From Thermodesulfovibrio aggregans (GTDB taxonomy: Bacteria > Nitrospirota > Thermodesulfovibrionia > Thermodesulfovibrionales > Thermodesulfovibrionaceae), in contig NZ_BCNO01000001.1 in NCBI RefSeq assembly GCF_001514535.1, positions 186,001 to 250,000 of the forward strand: a stretch of DNA of 64,000 bases. The letters are read 5' to 3'. The position numbers and the translations under genes are program-made. Numbering within the stretch: the first letter of the stretch is position 1; each line of letters begins with the position of its first letter. Shown here piece after piece: positions 44,015-52,590 of this stretch. Under the pieces are notes generated by a model that saw only the letters and a program-made list of their open reading frames with translations, searched no databases and was not told the DNA's origin.

Positions 44015-46014
44015 TATTTACCTCCTTTTCTTTTTCTTCTAATTGGTGCTGTTAAAATTCTGAGAGTTATGTGTCCTACTGGAACAGCAATACCGCCAAG
44101 AAGAGCTACGAAGAACAGAATGTCAAGAATTTTTATTTTAGTCAGACCTAATACATAGAAGTCTTTGATATTTGGTATTGCATAGGCTGAGTTTAAGGCT
44201 TTTCTGTCAAGTTCTAATTTTATAGGTTTTGTTCCTTCTTGGTTAATCTCAAGTTTCGACTTAAATTGAGCACCTGAAGAATGGCAGTAAGAGCAGTCTT
44301 TTATTGATTTTTCTTTTGACTCTATTTTATGAGCATCATTGGGATTTAAAACATCAATTCTACCTGAAAGATTTGCTTTTGACTTTGCTTTTACCGTTGA
44401 CATAAATTTCCAGAGTTCATCTTGCTGAACTGTTTCATCATTATTGTAATCAATTTTAGCTTTCACACCTTTTATATCTATGCCAAATATCTTTGCAACT
44501 TCTGAATTTGTTAATGGTTTTTTATTAGCCCTATCAAAAAGTGTAAGATAGATTGCTTTTTCAGCTTTTGTATGGCAGGAAGCACAGGATGCAGAATTAA
44601 AATGGGCATCTACAAAAGTTGTTAATCTCAGAGGTGGATTCCATAGCCATTTTGTATGGGTTGATTTTGCATCTTTGTGGCATTTAATACAGGAATCCCC
44701 TAATTTTGCAATGTTTGTTGGCAGTACATCATGGGAGTTATGACAGGAAGCACAGTTTGGTGCATTTTGTTTTCCTTGAATTATTGCCTGTTGATGTACA
44801 CTTTCTTTAAAGGCTTTGCCAGAATCACTGTGGCATTTTATGCAGAGTTCTGAACTTGCCATTTTGTCTTTAGTAATGTATGTCACTTTATGATAATCAT
44901 GGCATTTAACACAATCAGGAGATTGCTGATTACCCTTTTTAAGAGCTTCTGCATGAATACTTATATCATATTTCTTAACTGCGTCCTGATGACAGTTATT
45001 GCAGATATCTTTTGCTTTTGTTCTGTAATCTTTTATAGAGTCAAAAGTTCTTATAGGATGCTCACTTCTGGAAAATTCTTTGTGGCAATCTGTACATTTA
45101 AGTTTTTTATGAACAGAACTTAAAATATCGTTTTCTTTTACCTGCACTGATAATGTTTCTCCGTTTTTCATTTTCATCACAATGCTACTGCTATGACATT
45201 TCAAGCAATACTGATTTTCGGGAAGAGATTTAACAACCTTGGCTGATTTTACTCCATGGTACCCATGGCATTCAATACATGATGCTGTTTTTGTAAGAGC
45301 ATAATGGGCTGGATTTTTCTGAAGTTCTTTATCAGTATGACATTTTGTACAAATTGCAGTCATTTTAGTTCTATACTCTGCTTTATTTTTGTAATCATAT
45401 ACAGGATGATTTACCTTTGAAAAATCACTGTGACAGACAAGGCATTGAAATTTACCATGAACAGATTTTTTAATTTCATCCTCATTAACCTTAAGAGAAA
45501 TCTTCTCTTTACTTGGCAGAGTCTTGCTTATATTAAATTTATGGCAACTTATACAGTATTCATTAAAAGATGCTTTCTTTTTCCAATCTTTCATTGAATC
45601 AATGTAATGGGAGCCATGACATTCTGCACAGAGAACTTCACCTTTTTTTACAATTTGTCCATGCATTTTAGGTTTCATCAAAGCATCTTGTGGATGACAG
45701 GTTAAGCAATTTTTTGAAAATTCTTTTGTGTATACCCTCTTATCAGCAATTTTTTTGGGTCTAGGATGATTTTTTAATGTAATATCTGGATGACAGGATG
45801 AACAATCAAGACTTCCATGAACAGATTTTTCAAATTTTGCACCATCAATATAAAGGGAGAGTGTTTCGCCATTTTCTAATTTTTTCTGGAAGCTTTTCAT
45901 CCCATGACATCGCAAACAGGATTTTACATCGTCAGAAACTGCTTCTTTAACTGGAATAAAATATGAAAGAAGAAAGCATAAGATAATCACACCGCAAATT
46001 AAAATCCCTCTCAT
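44014..46014 (-). CDS. Membrane-anchored 17-CxxCH multiheme cytochrome c
   Basis: This 666-residue protein has an N-terminal export segment (about 4-21), 17 CxxCH motifs, and a C-terminal membrane helix (about 628-652) ending in a basic tail. Haem sites begin at C33, 71, 103, 129, 154, 191, 222, 246, 270, 307, 338, 368, 391, 421, 442, 477 and 574. The first twelve form three similar four-haem modules of about 100 residues containing KSVHG-like and NHP motifs. A loop at D522-E533 matches EF-hand spacing (D1, N3, D5, T7, Q9, E12). AAGGAG precedes the ATG. It would be a periplasmic electron conduit on the membrane. Confidence 0.93.
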   Translation of the reverse strand: MRGILICGVIILCFLLSYFIPVKEAVSDDVKSCLRCHGMKSFQKKLENGETLSLYIDGAKFEKSVHGSLDCSSCHPDITLKNHPRPKKIADKRVYTKEFSKNCLTCHPQDALMKPKMHGQIVKKGEVLCAECHGSHYIDSMKDWKKKASFNEYCISCHKFNISKTLPSKEKISLKVNEDEIKKSVHGKFQCLVCHSDFSKVNHPVYDYKNKAEYRTKMTAICTKCHTDKELQKNPAHYALTKTASCIECHGYHGVKSAKVVKSLPENQYCLKCHSSSIVMKMKNGETLSVQVKENDILSSVHKKLKCTDCHKEFSRSEHPIRTFDSIKDYRTKAKDICNNCHQDAVKKYDISIHAEALKKGNQQSPDCVKCHDYHKVTYITKDKMASSELCIKCHSDSGKAFKESVHQQAIIQGKQNAPNCASCHNSHDVLPTNIAKLGDSCIKCHKDAKSTHTKWLWNPPLRLTTFVDAHFNSASCASCHTKAEKAIYLTLFDRANKKPLTNSEVAKIFGIDIKGVKAKIDYNNDETVQQDELWKFMSTVKAKSKANLSGRIDVLNPNDAHKIESKEKSIKDCSYCHSSGAQFKSKLEINQEGTKPIKLELDRKALNSAYAIPNIKDFYVLGLTKIKILDILFFVALLGGIAVPVGHITLRILTAPIRRKRKGGK

Positions 46015-46051
46015 CCCTCACTCCTTTACCCGAATTTTAAATGTTTGGGAC

Positions 46052-46080
46052 ATTATACCACAACATCAAGAGAATATCAA
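46052..46080 (-). promoter_or_regulatory. Promoter for the cytochrome operon
   Basis: Minus strand TTGATA (46080-46075), exactly 17 nt, then TATAAT (46057-46052). Transcription would start near 46045, giving a leader of about 30 nt with AAGGAG. This is among the best sigma-70 promoters in the window. Confidence 0.75.
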
Positions 46081-46127
46081 TAATTTGTAACAGATGGGTT
46101 TATAAAAATTTTTAAAAAATTTGATAA

Positions 46128-46520
46128 TTATTTTTTATAGAGAGGATCTTCGCAGATATTTTTTAAACAGTAGTTTACGGCTTCTTCAATTTGAGAGGCT
46201 GTTTTTTCTGAAAACCCAATTAATGCTTTACTACCAATAAATGTAACAGGAACTCCTGTTGGATTTATTTTGTAAGCTTTTGACATTGTTTTGAGAAGTT
46301 CTACTGATGCAGGCACTGATACATCATAATCTTTAATTTGAAGCGAAGGATACTTTTTCTTTAACTCAGATAAAAAAATTTTTTCCTTTGCGCAGTAGGG
46401 ACATCCTTCTGCCCAGAAAAGATAAAGAATGACAGGTTTTTTGTCTTTGCAATCGGCAATTCCAATAAATAAAAAAAGAATTATAAAGGCAGGCACGATG
46501 AATTTTTTCAAGCAACTCAT
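46128..46520 (-). CDS. Exported thioredoxin-like protein
   Basis: This 130-residue protein has an N-terminal hydrophobic export segment and a thioredoxin fold with the redox motif WAEGCPYCAKEK and the cis-proline region TGVPVTF. A periplasmic thiol role is likely, possibly in keeping haem-binding cysteines of cytochromes reduced, since it lies between the cytochrome operon and resB-ccsA. The ATG at 46520 is chosen because a TTGATT-18-TATATT promoter ends 5 nt upstream; an in-frame GTG at 46535 lies upstream of that -10 box. Confidence 0.82.
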   Translation of the reverse strand: MSCLKKFIVPAFIILFLFIGIADCKDKKPVILYLFWAEGCPYCAKEKIFLSELKKKYPSLQIKDYDVSVPASVELLKTMSKAYKINPTGVPVTFIGSKALIGFSEKTASQIEEAVNYCLKNICEDPLYKK

Positions 46521-46525
46521 AGAAA

Positions 46526-46555
46526 AATATATCACAGATATGATAAATTAATCAA
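46526..46555 (-). promoter_or_regulatory. Promoter for the thioredoxin-like gene, leaderless geometry
   Basis: Minus strand TTGATT (46555-46550), 18 nt, TATATT (46531-46526), then five bases and the ATG at 46520; no Shine-Dalgarno sequence. ATATC-ACA-GATAT (about 46527-46539 on the plus strand) overlaps the -10. Confidence 0.5.
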
Positions 46556-46584
46556 TTATTAACTCAAACTTCTTTGGAGGAATA

Positions 46585-47967
46585 ATGCTCAACAAACTAA
46601 ATGAGAAGGTGTGGAATTTTTTTTCCTCTGTTGACCTTGCAGTAGCTTTGTTTATAATTATTTCATCTGGAGCTGCTATTGGTACAATTATTCCTCAAAG
46701 CATTGAGCCTGAGCCAATTATTAAGTTTTTTTCAAAGTTCATGTCCATTTCATCTGCTCATAAAGTATATGAAATAATTAGCCTTTTTGATCTTAACAAT
46801 GTTTATCACAGTTGGTGGTTTATATTTTTACTGTTCATGTTTGCACTAAATTTAATTGTTTGTTCCATTGATAGACTACCTTCACTTCTAAAATCCTTCA
46901 AAACCTCTCCAAAGCCTTATCCAATGCAGATACTTGAGAATATGCCAGTAAAAAAAACATTAAAAATAAACGATGATAAGATATTGGACAAAATTAAAGA
47001 AATCTTTCAAAATAGAGGATTTTCGACACATATATTTGAAACTCAGGAAGGTCTTCAAATCCATGCGAAGAAATGGACTAAAACAAGACTTGCAGTATAT
47101 CTAACTCACCTAAGTATCCTTATAATTCTTGCTGGAGCTCTAATAGGAAGCTTTTTTGGTTTTAGAGGTTCTATGAACATAGTTGAAGGAACAGGTCTTA
47201 ATTTTGTGATTTCTGATGATGGTAAAGCGATTCCACTTGATTTTGAAGTAAGATGTGAAAAATTTGAGGCAGAATACTATGAAAACTCTTCAATGCCCAA
47301 AGCTTATAGAAGCTATATAAAAATTATTGAAAATGGTAAACCTGTAATGGAAAACATTGTAATTGAGGTAAATCAACCTTTTACTTACAAAGGAATTACA
47401 TTTTATCAAGCAAGCTATGGATTTCAACCAACTGAGCATGCCGAATTCAGGTTTACATATTTTGATAAAACAGGCAAAGAATTTAATATAAACGCTCATT
47501 TTGAGGAAAAGTTTAAAATTCCTCAAACTTCGGTAACTGCTTCTGTTACAGATTTTTCTCCTGCTTTGGGAGTAGATGAAGAAGGAAAACTCTTTAATAT
47601 GACTTCAGATATGATTAATCCCGCTGTTTTGGTAACTTTTGAAGAAAATGGGAAGAAAACTCAACAGTGGATTCTAAAAAGAATTCCTGAGACATGGCAA
47701 ACTCCCTATGGAACACTTAGATTTAACGAACTATGGGGTGCCCAATTTACAGGACTGCAGGTAAGAAAAGACCCAGGGGTACCTTTAATTTACATAGGTT
47801 CAATTTTGATGTGCATTGGTCTTTTTATATGCCTTTTCTTAAGACCTGTTAATTACTTTGTAGTAATAAGCAAAAATCAGATAAACTTTTATTGTCCAAC
47901 ATCAAAGGGAATAGTTGAAAGACAAATTGATGAGATAATAAAAAAGCTTAAAGGAGAACAACTATGA
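46585..47967 (+). CDS. resB: Cytochrome c biogenesis protein ResB/Ccs1
   Basis: This 460-residue protein has three N-terminal membrane helices and one near the C-terminus around a large periplasmic domain. VDLAVALFIIISSGAAIGTIIPQ, HSWWFIFLLFMFALNLIVCS and GITFYQASYGFQP are typical of ResB. With CcsA it exports haem and attaches it to apocytochromes (system II). GGAGG precedes the ATG, and the 3' end overlaps ccsA by 4 nt. Confidence 0.92.
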   Translation: MLNKLNEKVWNFFSSVDLAVALFIIISSGAAIGTIIPQSIEPEPIIKFFSKFMSISSAHKVYEIISLFDLNNVYHSWWFIFLLFMFALNLIVCSIDRLPSLLKSFKTSPKPYPMQILENMPVKKTLKINDDKILDKIKEIFQNRGFSTHIFETQEGLQIHAKKWTKTRLAVYLTHLSILIILAGALIGSFFGFRGSMNIVEGTGLNFVISDDGKAIPLDFEVRCEKFEAEYYENSSMPKAYRSYIKIIENGKPVMENIVIEVNQPFTYKGITFYQASYGFQPTEHAEFRFTYFDKTGKEFNINAHFEEKFKIPQTSVTASVTDFSPALGVDEEGKLFNMTSDMINPAVLVTFEENGKKTQQWILKRIPETWQTPYGTLRFNELWGAQFTGLQVRKDPGVPLIYIGSILMCIGLFICLFLRPVNYFVVISKNQINFYCPTSKGIVERQIDEIIKKLKGEQL

Positions 47968-49022
47968 GCTACCAGATTATATCTATTGCAGGACTTCTTT
48001 ACATGCTTGCAATGCCCGGTTATATTGTTTATCTCCTTACGAAAAATAAAAAAATAGGTATTGTTGCAACAGGAGTGCTCTCTGCTGGAACTCTAATCCA
48101 TATTTATGGATTCATTCAGAGATTTAAAGAGATGTATTCAATAAATCATTCAATTATGAGAAGTATTCCCATAACTAATCTGTACGAAAGTTTGATTTTT
48201 TTTGTTTTGTGTATGGTAGCAGGTTATCTTTTCATTGAGTGGAAATATAAAAATAAGAGTTTTGGAGTTTTTGTTTCAATTATAGCTGGTATAACAATTG
48301 GCTTAACTGATGTGCTTGGAGTAACAAAGGAAGTACAGCCTCTTGTTCCTGCTCTTAAAAGTAATTGGTTGCTAGCACATGTTGCTTTGAGTTTTATATC
48401 TTATGCAGCCTTTGCGATAAGTTTTATCACAGCCATTCTTCATGTGATAATGGACACAGAAAACAAAAAATCTTTTAAATACATTTTTTCAACATCAATT
48501 CTGGGCTTTATGGTTTTTTTGTTTATATCGTTAATATTTGATAGTCTTTCAGCATCAAATCCTAAATCAGTAAAAATCTTTCATACAACTTTAGGAAGTT
48601 CTTCATTGATAATATCTACTTTAAGCTGGATAGCACTATTAGTAACTGTTTTTCTATTCTGGAAGTTTGGCGATTTAATAAAAAAAGCCCTTCATAGTCT
48701 AAAGATTAATTCACAATTTCTTGAAGATTTGACATATAAAGGAATAGCATTTGGTTTTCCAATATTTACCATAGGAGGATTGGTTTTTGGAGCAATATGG
48801 GCTGATCAGGCTTGGGGAAGATACTGGGGATGGGATCCAAAGGAGACGTGGTCGTTGATAACATGGTTTGTTTATGCATTCTATCTTCATGCAAAATTTA
48901 TAAGAGGATGGAAAGGTACGAAGATATCAATGATAGCTGTAATAGGCTTTCTTGTAACAATTTTTACCTATCTTGGAGTAAATCTATTTTTAAGCGGGCT
49001 ACATTCATACGGAAGTATGTAA
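47964..49022 (+). CDS. ccsA: Cytochrome c biogenesis protein CcsA/ResC
   Basis: This 352-residue polytopic protein (about eight membrane helices) carries the haem-binding tryptophan-rich motif WGRYWGWDPKETWSLITW and conserved histidines (LLAHVALSF, FYLHAKFI). It handles haem for covalent attachment to c-type cytochromes with ResB. The start overlaps resB (ATGA) and has AAAGGAG upstream. It matches the cytochrome operon encoded on the other strand. Confidence 0.93.
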   Translation: MSYQIISIAGLLYMLAMPGYIVYLLTKNKKIGIVATGVLSAGTLIHIYGFIQRFKEMYSINHSIMRSIPITNLYESLIFFVLCMVAGYLFIEWKYKNKSFGVFVSIIAGITIGLTDVLGVTKEVQPLVPALKSNWLLAHVALSFISYAAFAISFITAILHVIMDTENKKSFKYIFSTSILGFMVFLFISLIFDSLSASNPKSVKIFHTTLGSSSLIISTLSWIALLVTVFLFWKFGDLIKKALHSLKINSQFLEDLTYKGIAFGFPIFTIGGLVFGAIWADQAWGRYWGWDPKETWSLITWFVYAFYLHAKFIRGWKGTKISMIAVIGFLVTIFTYLGVNLFLSGLHSYGSM

Positions 49023-49025
49023 TTC

Positions 49026-50021
49026 ATGATTATACTTGGAATTGATACATCCTGTGATGACACATCAGTTGCAATTTTAGAGAATAGAAAAATTTTAAGC
49101 AACATTGTGTCATCTCAGATTAAGTTTCACAGCAAATATGGTGGTATTGTGCCTGAAATAGCCTCTCGTAAACACATTGAATGGATATGGGATGTTACTG
49201 AGAGAGCTCTCAATGAAGCAAAAGTGAAATTAAATGATGTTGATCTTATAAGCGTATGTCATGGTCCTGGTTTAATTGGGTCTTTATTAGTTGGGCTTTG
49301 TTTTGCTAAAGCTTTAAGTTATGCATCTCATAAACCTTTAATTGGAGTAAATCATCTTGAAGGACATATTCAGGCAATTTTTTTAGAAGAAAAGTTTCCA
49401 GAGTTTCCATTTTTAACTCTTATAGTTTCAGGGGGGCATACTTCTCTTTACAGGGTCGATGATTTTGGAAAATATAAAGAGCTTGGAAGAACCCGTGATG
49501 ATGCTGCAGGGGAAGCCTATGACAAAGTAGCAAAAATGCTCGGACTTGGTTATCCTGGCGGACCAGTAATTGATGCACTAGCCCAGAATGGAGATGTAGA
49601 AAAATTTAATCTTCCAAGACCTTATCTACAGGGAACACTAGATTTTAGCTTTAGTGGATTAAAAACAGCAGTTAAGGTACTTTTAAGAAATCTTGGTTAT
49701 GAAGAAGAGTTTCCACCTGAGGAAATAAAAAGGGATATTTCAGCAGCTTTTCAGGCTTCAGTTGTTGATGTATTGATTGAAAAAGTAAGATGGGCAGGAG
49801 CTATGGAAAATTTAAAAAGGGTTGTTATAACAGGTGGAGTTGCTGCAAATAGTGAGTTAAGGAAAAGAGCTCAGATGATAGAAGATTTAGAAGTATATCT
49901 TCCTTCAAAATCCCTTTGCACAGATAATGCTGCAATGATAGCTGTTGCAGGATATCATAGATTTCTAAGAGGTGAAAAATCCGATCTTTATTTAAATGCA
50001 AGAGCCTATTTACCGTTATAA
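49026..50021 (+). CDS. tsaD: tRNA N6-adenosine threonylcarbamoyltransferase
   Basis: This 331-residue Kae1/TsaD protein makes t6A at position 37 of ANN-decoding tRNAs. It shows LGIDTSCDDTSVAI at the N-terminus, metal ligands H110 and H114 (NHLEGH), VSGGHTSL, GEAYDKVAKMLGLGYPGGP, FSFSGLKTAV and GGVAANSELR, and a late TDNAAMIA aspartate. It starts 3 nt after ccsA without an obvious Shine-Dalgarno sequence. MtaB, which acts on t6A, is encoded at 37234. Confidence 0.96.
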   Translation: MIILGIDTSCDDTSVAILENRKILSNIVSSQIKFHSKYGGIVPEIASRKHIEWIWDVTERALNEAKVKLNDVDLISVCHGPGLIGSLLVGLCFAKALSYASHKPLIGVNHLEGHIQAIFLEEKFPEFPFLTLIVSGGHTSLYRVDDFGKYKELGRTRDDAAGEAYDKVAKMLGLGYPGGPVIDALAQNGDVEKFNLPRPYLQGTLDFSFSGLKTAVKVLLRNLGYEEEFPPEEIKRDISAAFQASVVDVLIEKVRWAGAMENLKRVVITGGVAANSELRKRAQMIEDLEVYLPSKSLCTDNAAMIAVAGYHRFLRGEKSDLYLNARAYLPL

Positions 50022-50051
50022 TAAGAGGATAAATTAAGAAGGAGGTAAAAA

Positions 50052-51233
50052 ATGAAAATTATTCTTGCTTATTCAGGAGGACTCGATACTTCAGTTGCAA
50101 TTAAGTGGTTAAAGGAAAAATATAATGCTGAGGTAATTGCTTTTTGTGCTGACATCGGACAGGAAGAAAACTTTGAGGAGATATCTAAAAAAGCATTAAG
50201 TACAGGAGCATCAAAAGTTTATATTGAGGATTTAAGGGAGGAATTTGTAAATGACTATATATTTCCCATGTTAAGAGCAAATGCAGTATATGAAACAGGT
50301 TATCTTATGGGAACATCTATTGCAAGACCTCTGATAGCAAAAAAACAAATTGAAATTGCTATAAAAGAAAATGCAGAAGCAGTAGCTCATGGAGCTACTG
50401 GTAAAGGAAACGATCAGGTAAGATTTGAATTAACATATTATGCTCTAAAACCTGATATCAAGGTAATTGCGCCATGGCGTGAGTGGGAGTTTGACTCCCG
50501 TAGTAGTCTTATTGAATATGCTCAAAAACATAATATTCCTGTGCAGGCTACAAAGGAAAAACCTTACAGTATTGACAAAAATCTTTTCCACATAAGTTAT
50601 GAAGGAGGAATACTTGAAGATCCTTGGAGAGAGCCTCCAGAAGATATGTATTCAATGGTAATTCCACCTGAAAAAGCTCCTGATAAACCAGTTTATATTG
50701 AAATAGACTATGAAGAAGGTAATCCAGTTGCACTTAATGGTGAAAAACTTTCAGGTGTAGAGCTATTTCAGAAGCTTAATAGAATTGCTGGAGAAAATGG
50801 AATTGGGAGAGTAGATATTGTTGAAAATCGTTATGTTGGAATTAAATCAAGAGGAGTATATGAAACGCCTGCTGGAACAGTTTTACATATTGCCCATAAA
50901 GCAATTGAGTCAATAACAATGGACAGAGAGTTGATGCATCTTAGAGACAGCCTTATACCGAAATATGCTGAACTTATTTACTACGGATACTGGTTTTCAC
51001 CTGAAAGAGTCGCTTTGCAGAAATTGATTGATGAAACCCAGAGAAATGTTAAAGGTACAGTAAGACTTAAACTTTATAAAGGTAATTGTATAGTTACAGG
51101 AAGAAAGTCACCCTACTCTCTCTATAGCCAGGAACTTGCTACTTTTGAAAAAGACCAGATTTACAACCAAAAAGATGCTCAGGGATTTATTAAAATTAAT
51201 GCGTTAAGATTAAGAATGTTGAAAAATGTTTAA
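50052..51233 (+). CDS. argG: Argininosuccinate synthase
   Basis: This 393-residue enzyme joins citrulline and aspartate. The P-loop [40 protein letters not shown] and [14 protein letters not shown] are canonical, and length is standard. AGAAGGAGGT precedes the ATG. A TATAAT at 50017-50022 over the tsaD stop could provide its own promoter, though no -35 is convincing. It overlaps dprA by 8 nt. Confidence 0.97.
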   Translation: MKIILAYSGGLDTSVAIKWLKEKYNAEVIAFCADIGQEENFEEISKKALSTGASKVYIEDLREEFVNDYIFPMLRANAVYETGYLMGTSIARPLIAKKQIEIAIKENAEAVAHGATGKGNDQVRFELTYYALKPDIKVIAPWREWEFDSRSSLIEYAQKHNIPVQATKEKPYSIDKNLFHISYEGGILEDPWREPPEDMYSMVIPPEKAPDKPVYIEIDYEEGNPVALNGEKLSGVELFQKLNRIAGENGIGRVDIVENRYVGIKSRGVYETPAGTVLHIAHKAIESITMDRELMHLRDSLIPKYAELIYYGYWFSPERVALQKLIDETQRNVKGTVRLKLYKGNCIVTGRKSPYSLYSQELATFEKDQIYNQKDAQGFIKINALRLRMLKNV

Positions 51234-52314
51234 TGAAGAAGTTAGACTTTATCTTGCATTAAACGAAATAAAAGATCTGGGTTCTGTTCTTGTAAAAAGA
51301 CTTATTACAAAATTTAACTCGGCAGAAAATATTTTCAGTGCAACTATTGAGGAACTTGCTGAGATTGACGGAATAGGAATACAGAGAGCAAAAAGAATAA
51401 AAGAATTCAACAAATGGAATGAAATAGACCGAATAATAAATCTTTGTGAAAAAAGACAAATTAAGATTTATTCATTAAATGATGAAGAATATCCCAAGTA
51501 TTTGAAAGAGATTTACGATCCACCGGTGGTTTTATTCTGTAAAGGAGAGATAAAACCTGAAGATCATTTTGGATTGGCAATTGTTGGTTCAAGAAAATTG
51601 AGTGAATATGGTAGAAGAGTAACAGAGCAATTAGCATCTCAAATTGCTCAATGTGGTATTACCATTGTAAGCGGACTTGCAAGAGGAATTGATTCAGTGG
51701 CACACAAATCAGCTATTTCCAATGGTAGTAGAACTATTGCTGTTTTAGGTAGCGGAGTTTTAAATATTTACCCACCGGAAAATAGACTTTTAGCAGAAAA
51801 AATCATCCACAATGGTGCAATTTTAAGTGAGTTCTATCCTGAGGAAGGACCAAAAAAGGAAAATTTTCCAAGGAGAAATAGAATAATAAGTGGAATGTCA
51901 ATTGGAACAGTTGTTACTGAAGCTTCGATAAATTCTGGAGCTCTAATTACCGCATCTTTTGCTTTAGAACAGGGAAGAGAAGTTTTTGCTGTTCCAGGAA
52001 ATATTAATTCAAAAAATTCTGAAGGTACAAATTATTTGATTCAAAAAGGAGCAAAACTTGTTACAAAAGTTGAGGACATACTTGATGAAATAATGCATTT
52101 TATTCCATCATTAAAAAAGCAATATAAAACTGAAACAGTTGAATTAGATAGTGAAGAAAGGGATATATTTAATATATTAGATGAACTGCTAACAACAGAT
52201 GAGATAGTTTTAAGGACAGGTATAAGTATAACAAAAGTTCTTGAAATACTTCTCAGACTTGAAATAAAAGGATTGATTACAAAAATAGAAGGTAAATACA
52301 CGAGGAGGATTTAG
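51226..52314 (+). CDS. dprA: DNA-processing protein DprA
   Basis: This 362-residue protein has an N-terminal helix-hairpin-helix region ([13 protein letters not shown]), the Rossmann core ([85 protein letters not shown]) and a C-terminal winged helix. DprA loads RecA on incoming single-stranded DNA during transformation. No competence pilus genes are in the window. It overlaps argG by 8 nt. Confidence 0.95.
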   Translation: MFNEEVRLYLALNEIKDLGSVLVKRLITKFNSAENIFSATIEELAEIDGIGIQRAKRIKEFNKWNEIDRIINLCEKRQIKIYSLNDEEYPKYLKEIYDPPVVLFCKGEIKPEDHFGLAIVGSRKLSEYGRRVTEQLASQIAQCGITIVSGLARGIDSVAHKSAISNGSRTIAVLGSGVLNIYPPENRLLAEKIIHNGAILSEFYPEEGPKKENFPRRNRIISGMSIGTVVTEASINSGALITASFALEQGREVFAVPGNINSKNSEGTNYLIQKGAKLVTKVEDILDEIMHFIPSLKKQYKTETVELDSEERDIFNILDELLTTDEIVLRTGISITKVLEILLRLEIKGLITKIEGKYTRRI

Positions 52315-52590
52315 ATGAAACTTCTTGATTATCTAAGAGTTCTTGCAAGACAGTTAATTGACAATGACTACAGCGAGGAGACTCTAAAAGATATATCTCT
52401 CGTCGAAATTGATTTACATCAGATAAAAGAGGAGCTTAATTTCATTGAAGGGAGTGAACTTCTCGAGCTTGAAGAAATTGATATGATAAGGGCTCTTCTT
52501 GCTTATCTATTGATGAGGGAGACCGATCTACACGAAGATGATATATACAGCTTTATTTTCAGTAAAGGAAAACAAATAATATGGAACTAA
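52315..52590 (+). CDS. Hypothetical protein between dprA and topA
   Basis: I do not recognise this 91-residue acidic, mostly helical protein, rich in Leu, Glu and Asp, without cysteine. It starts on the base after the dprA stop, with AGGAGG 6 nt upstream, and overlaps topA by 10 nt, so it is certainly translated as part of the operon. In gammaproteobacteria the smg gene sits between dprA and topA-like genes; the location is similar but I see no clear sequence match. Confidence 0.75.
   Translation: MKLLDYLRVLARQLIDNDYSEETLKDISLVEIDLHQIKEELNFIEGSELLELEEIDMIRALLAYLLMRETDLHEDDIYSFIFSKGKQIIWN

Noticed and set aside
46527-46539. CRP/FNR-like palindrome upstream of the thioredoxin-like gene
   Set aside because: ATATC-ACA-GATAT is short and AT-rich, lacks the TTGAT or TGTGA spacing of known sites, and overlaps the -10 box.
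50584-50592. DnaA-box-like TTTTCCACA
   Set aside because: A single match inside argG coding sequence, with no box cluster or AT-rich unwinding region, is expected by chance.
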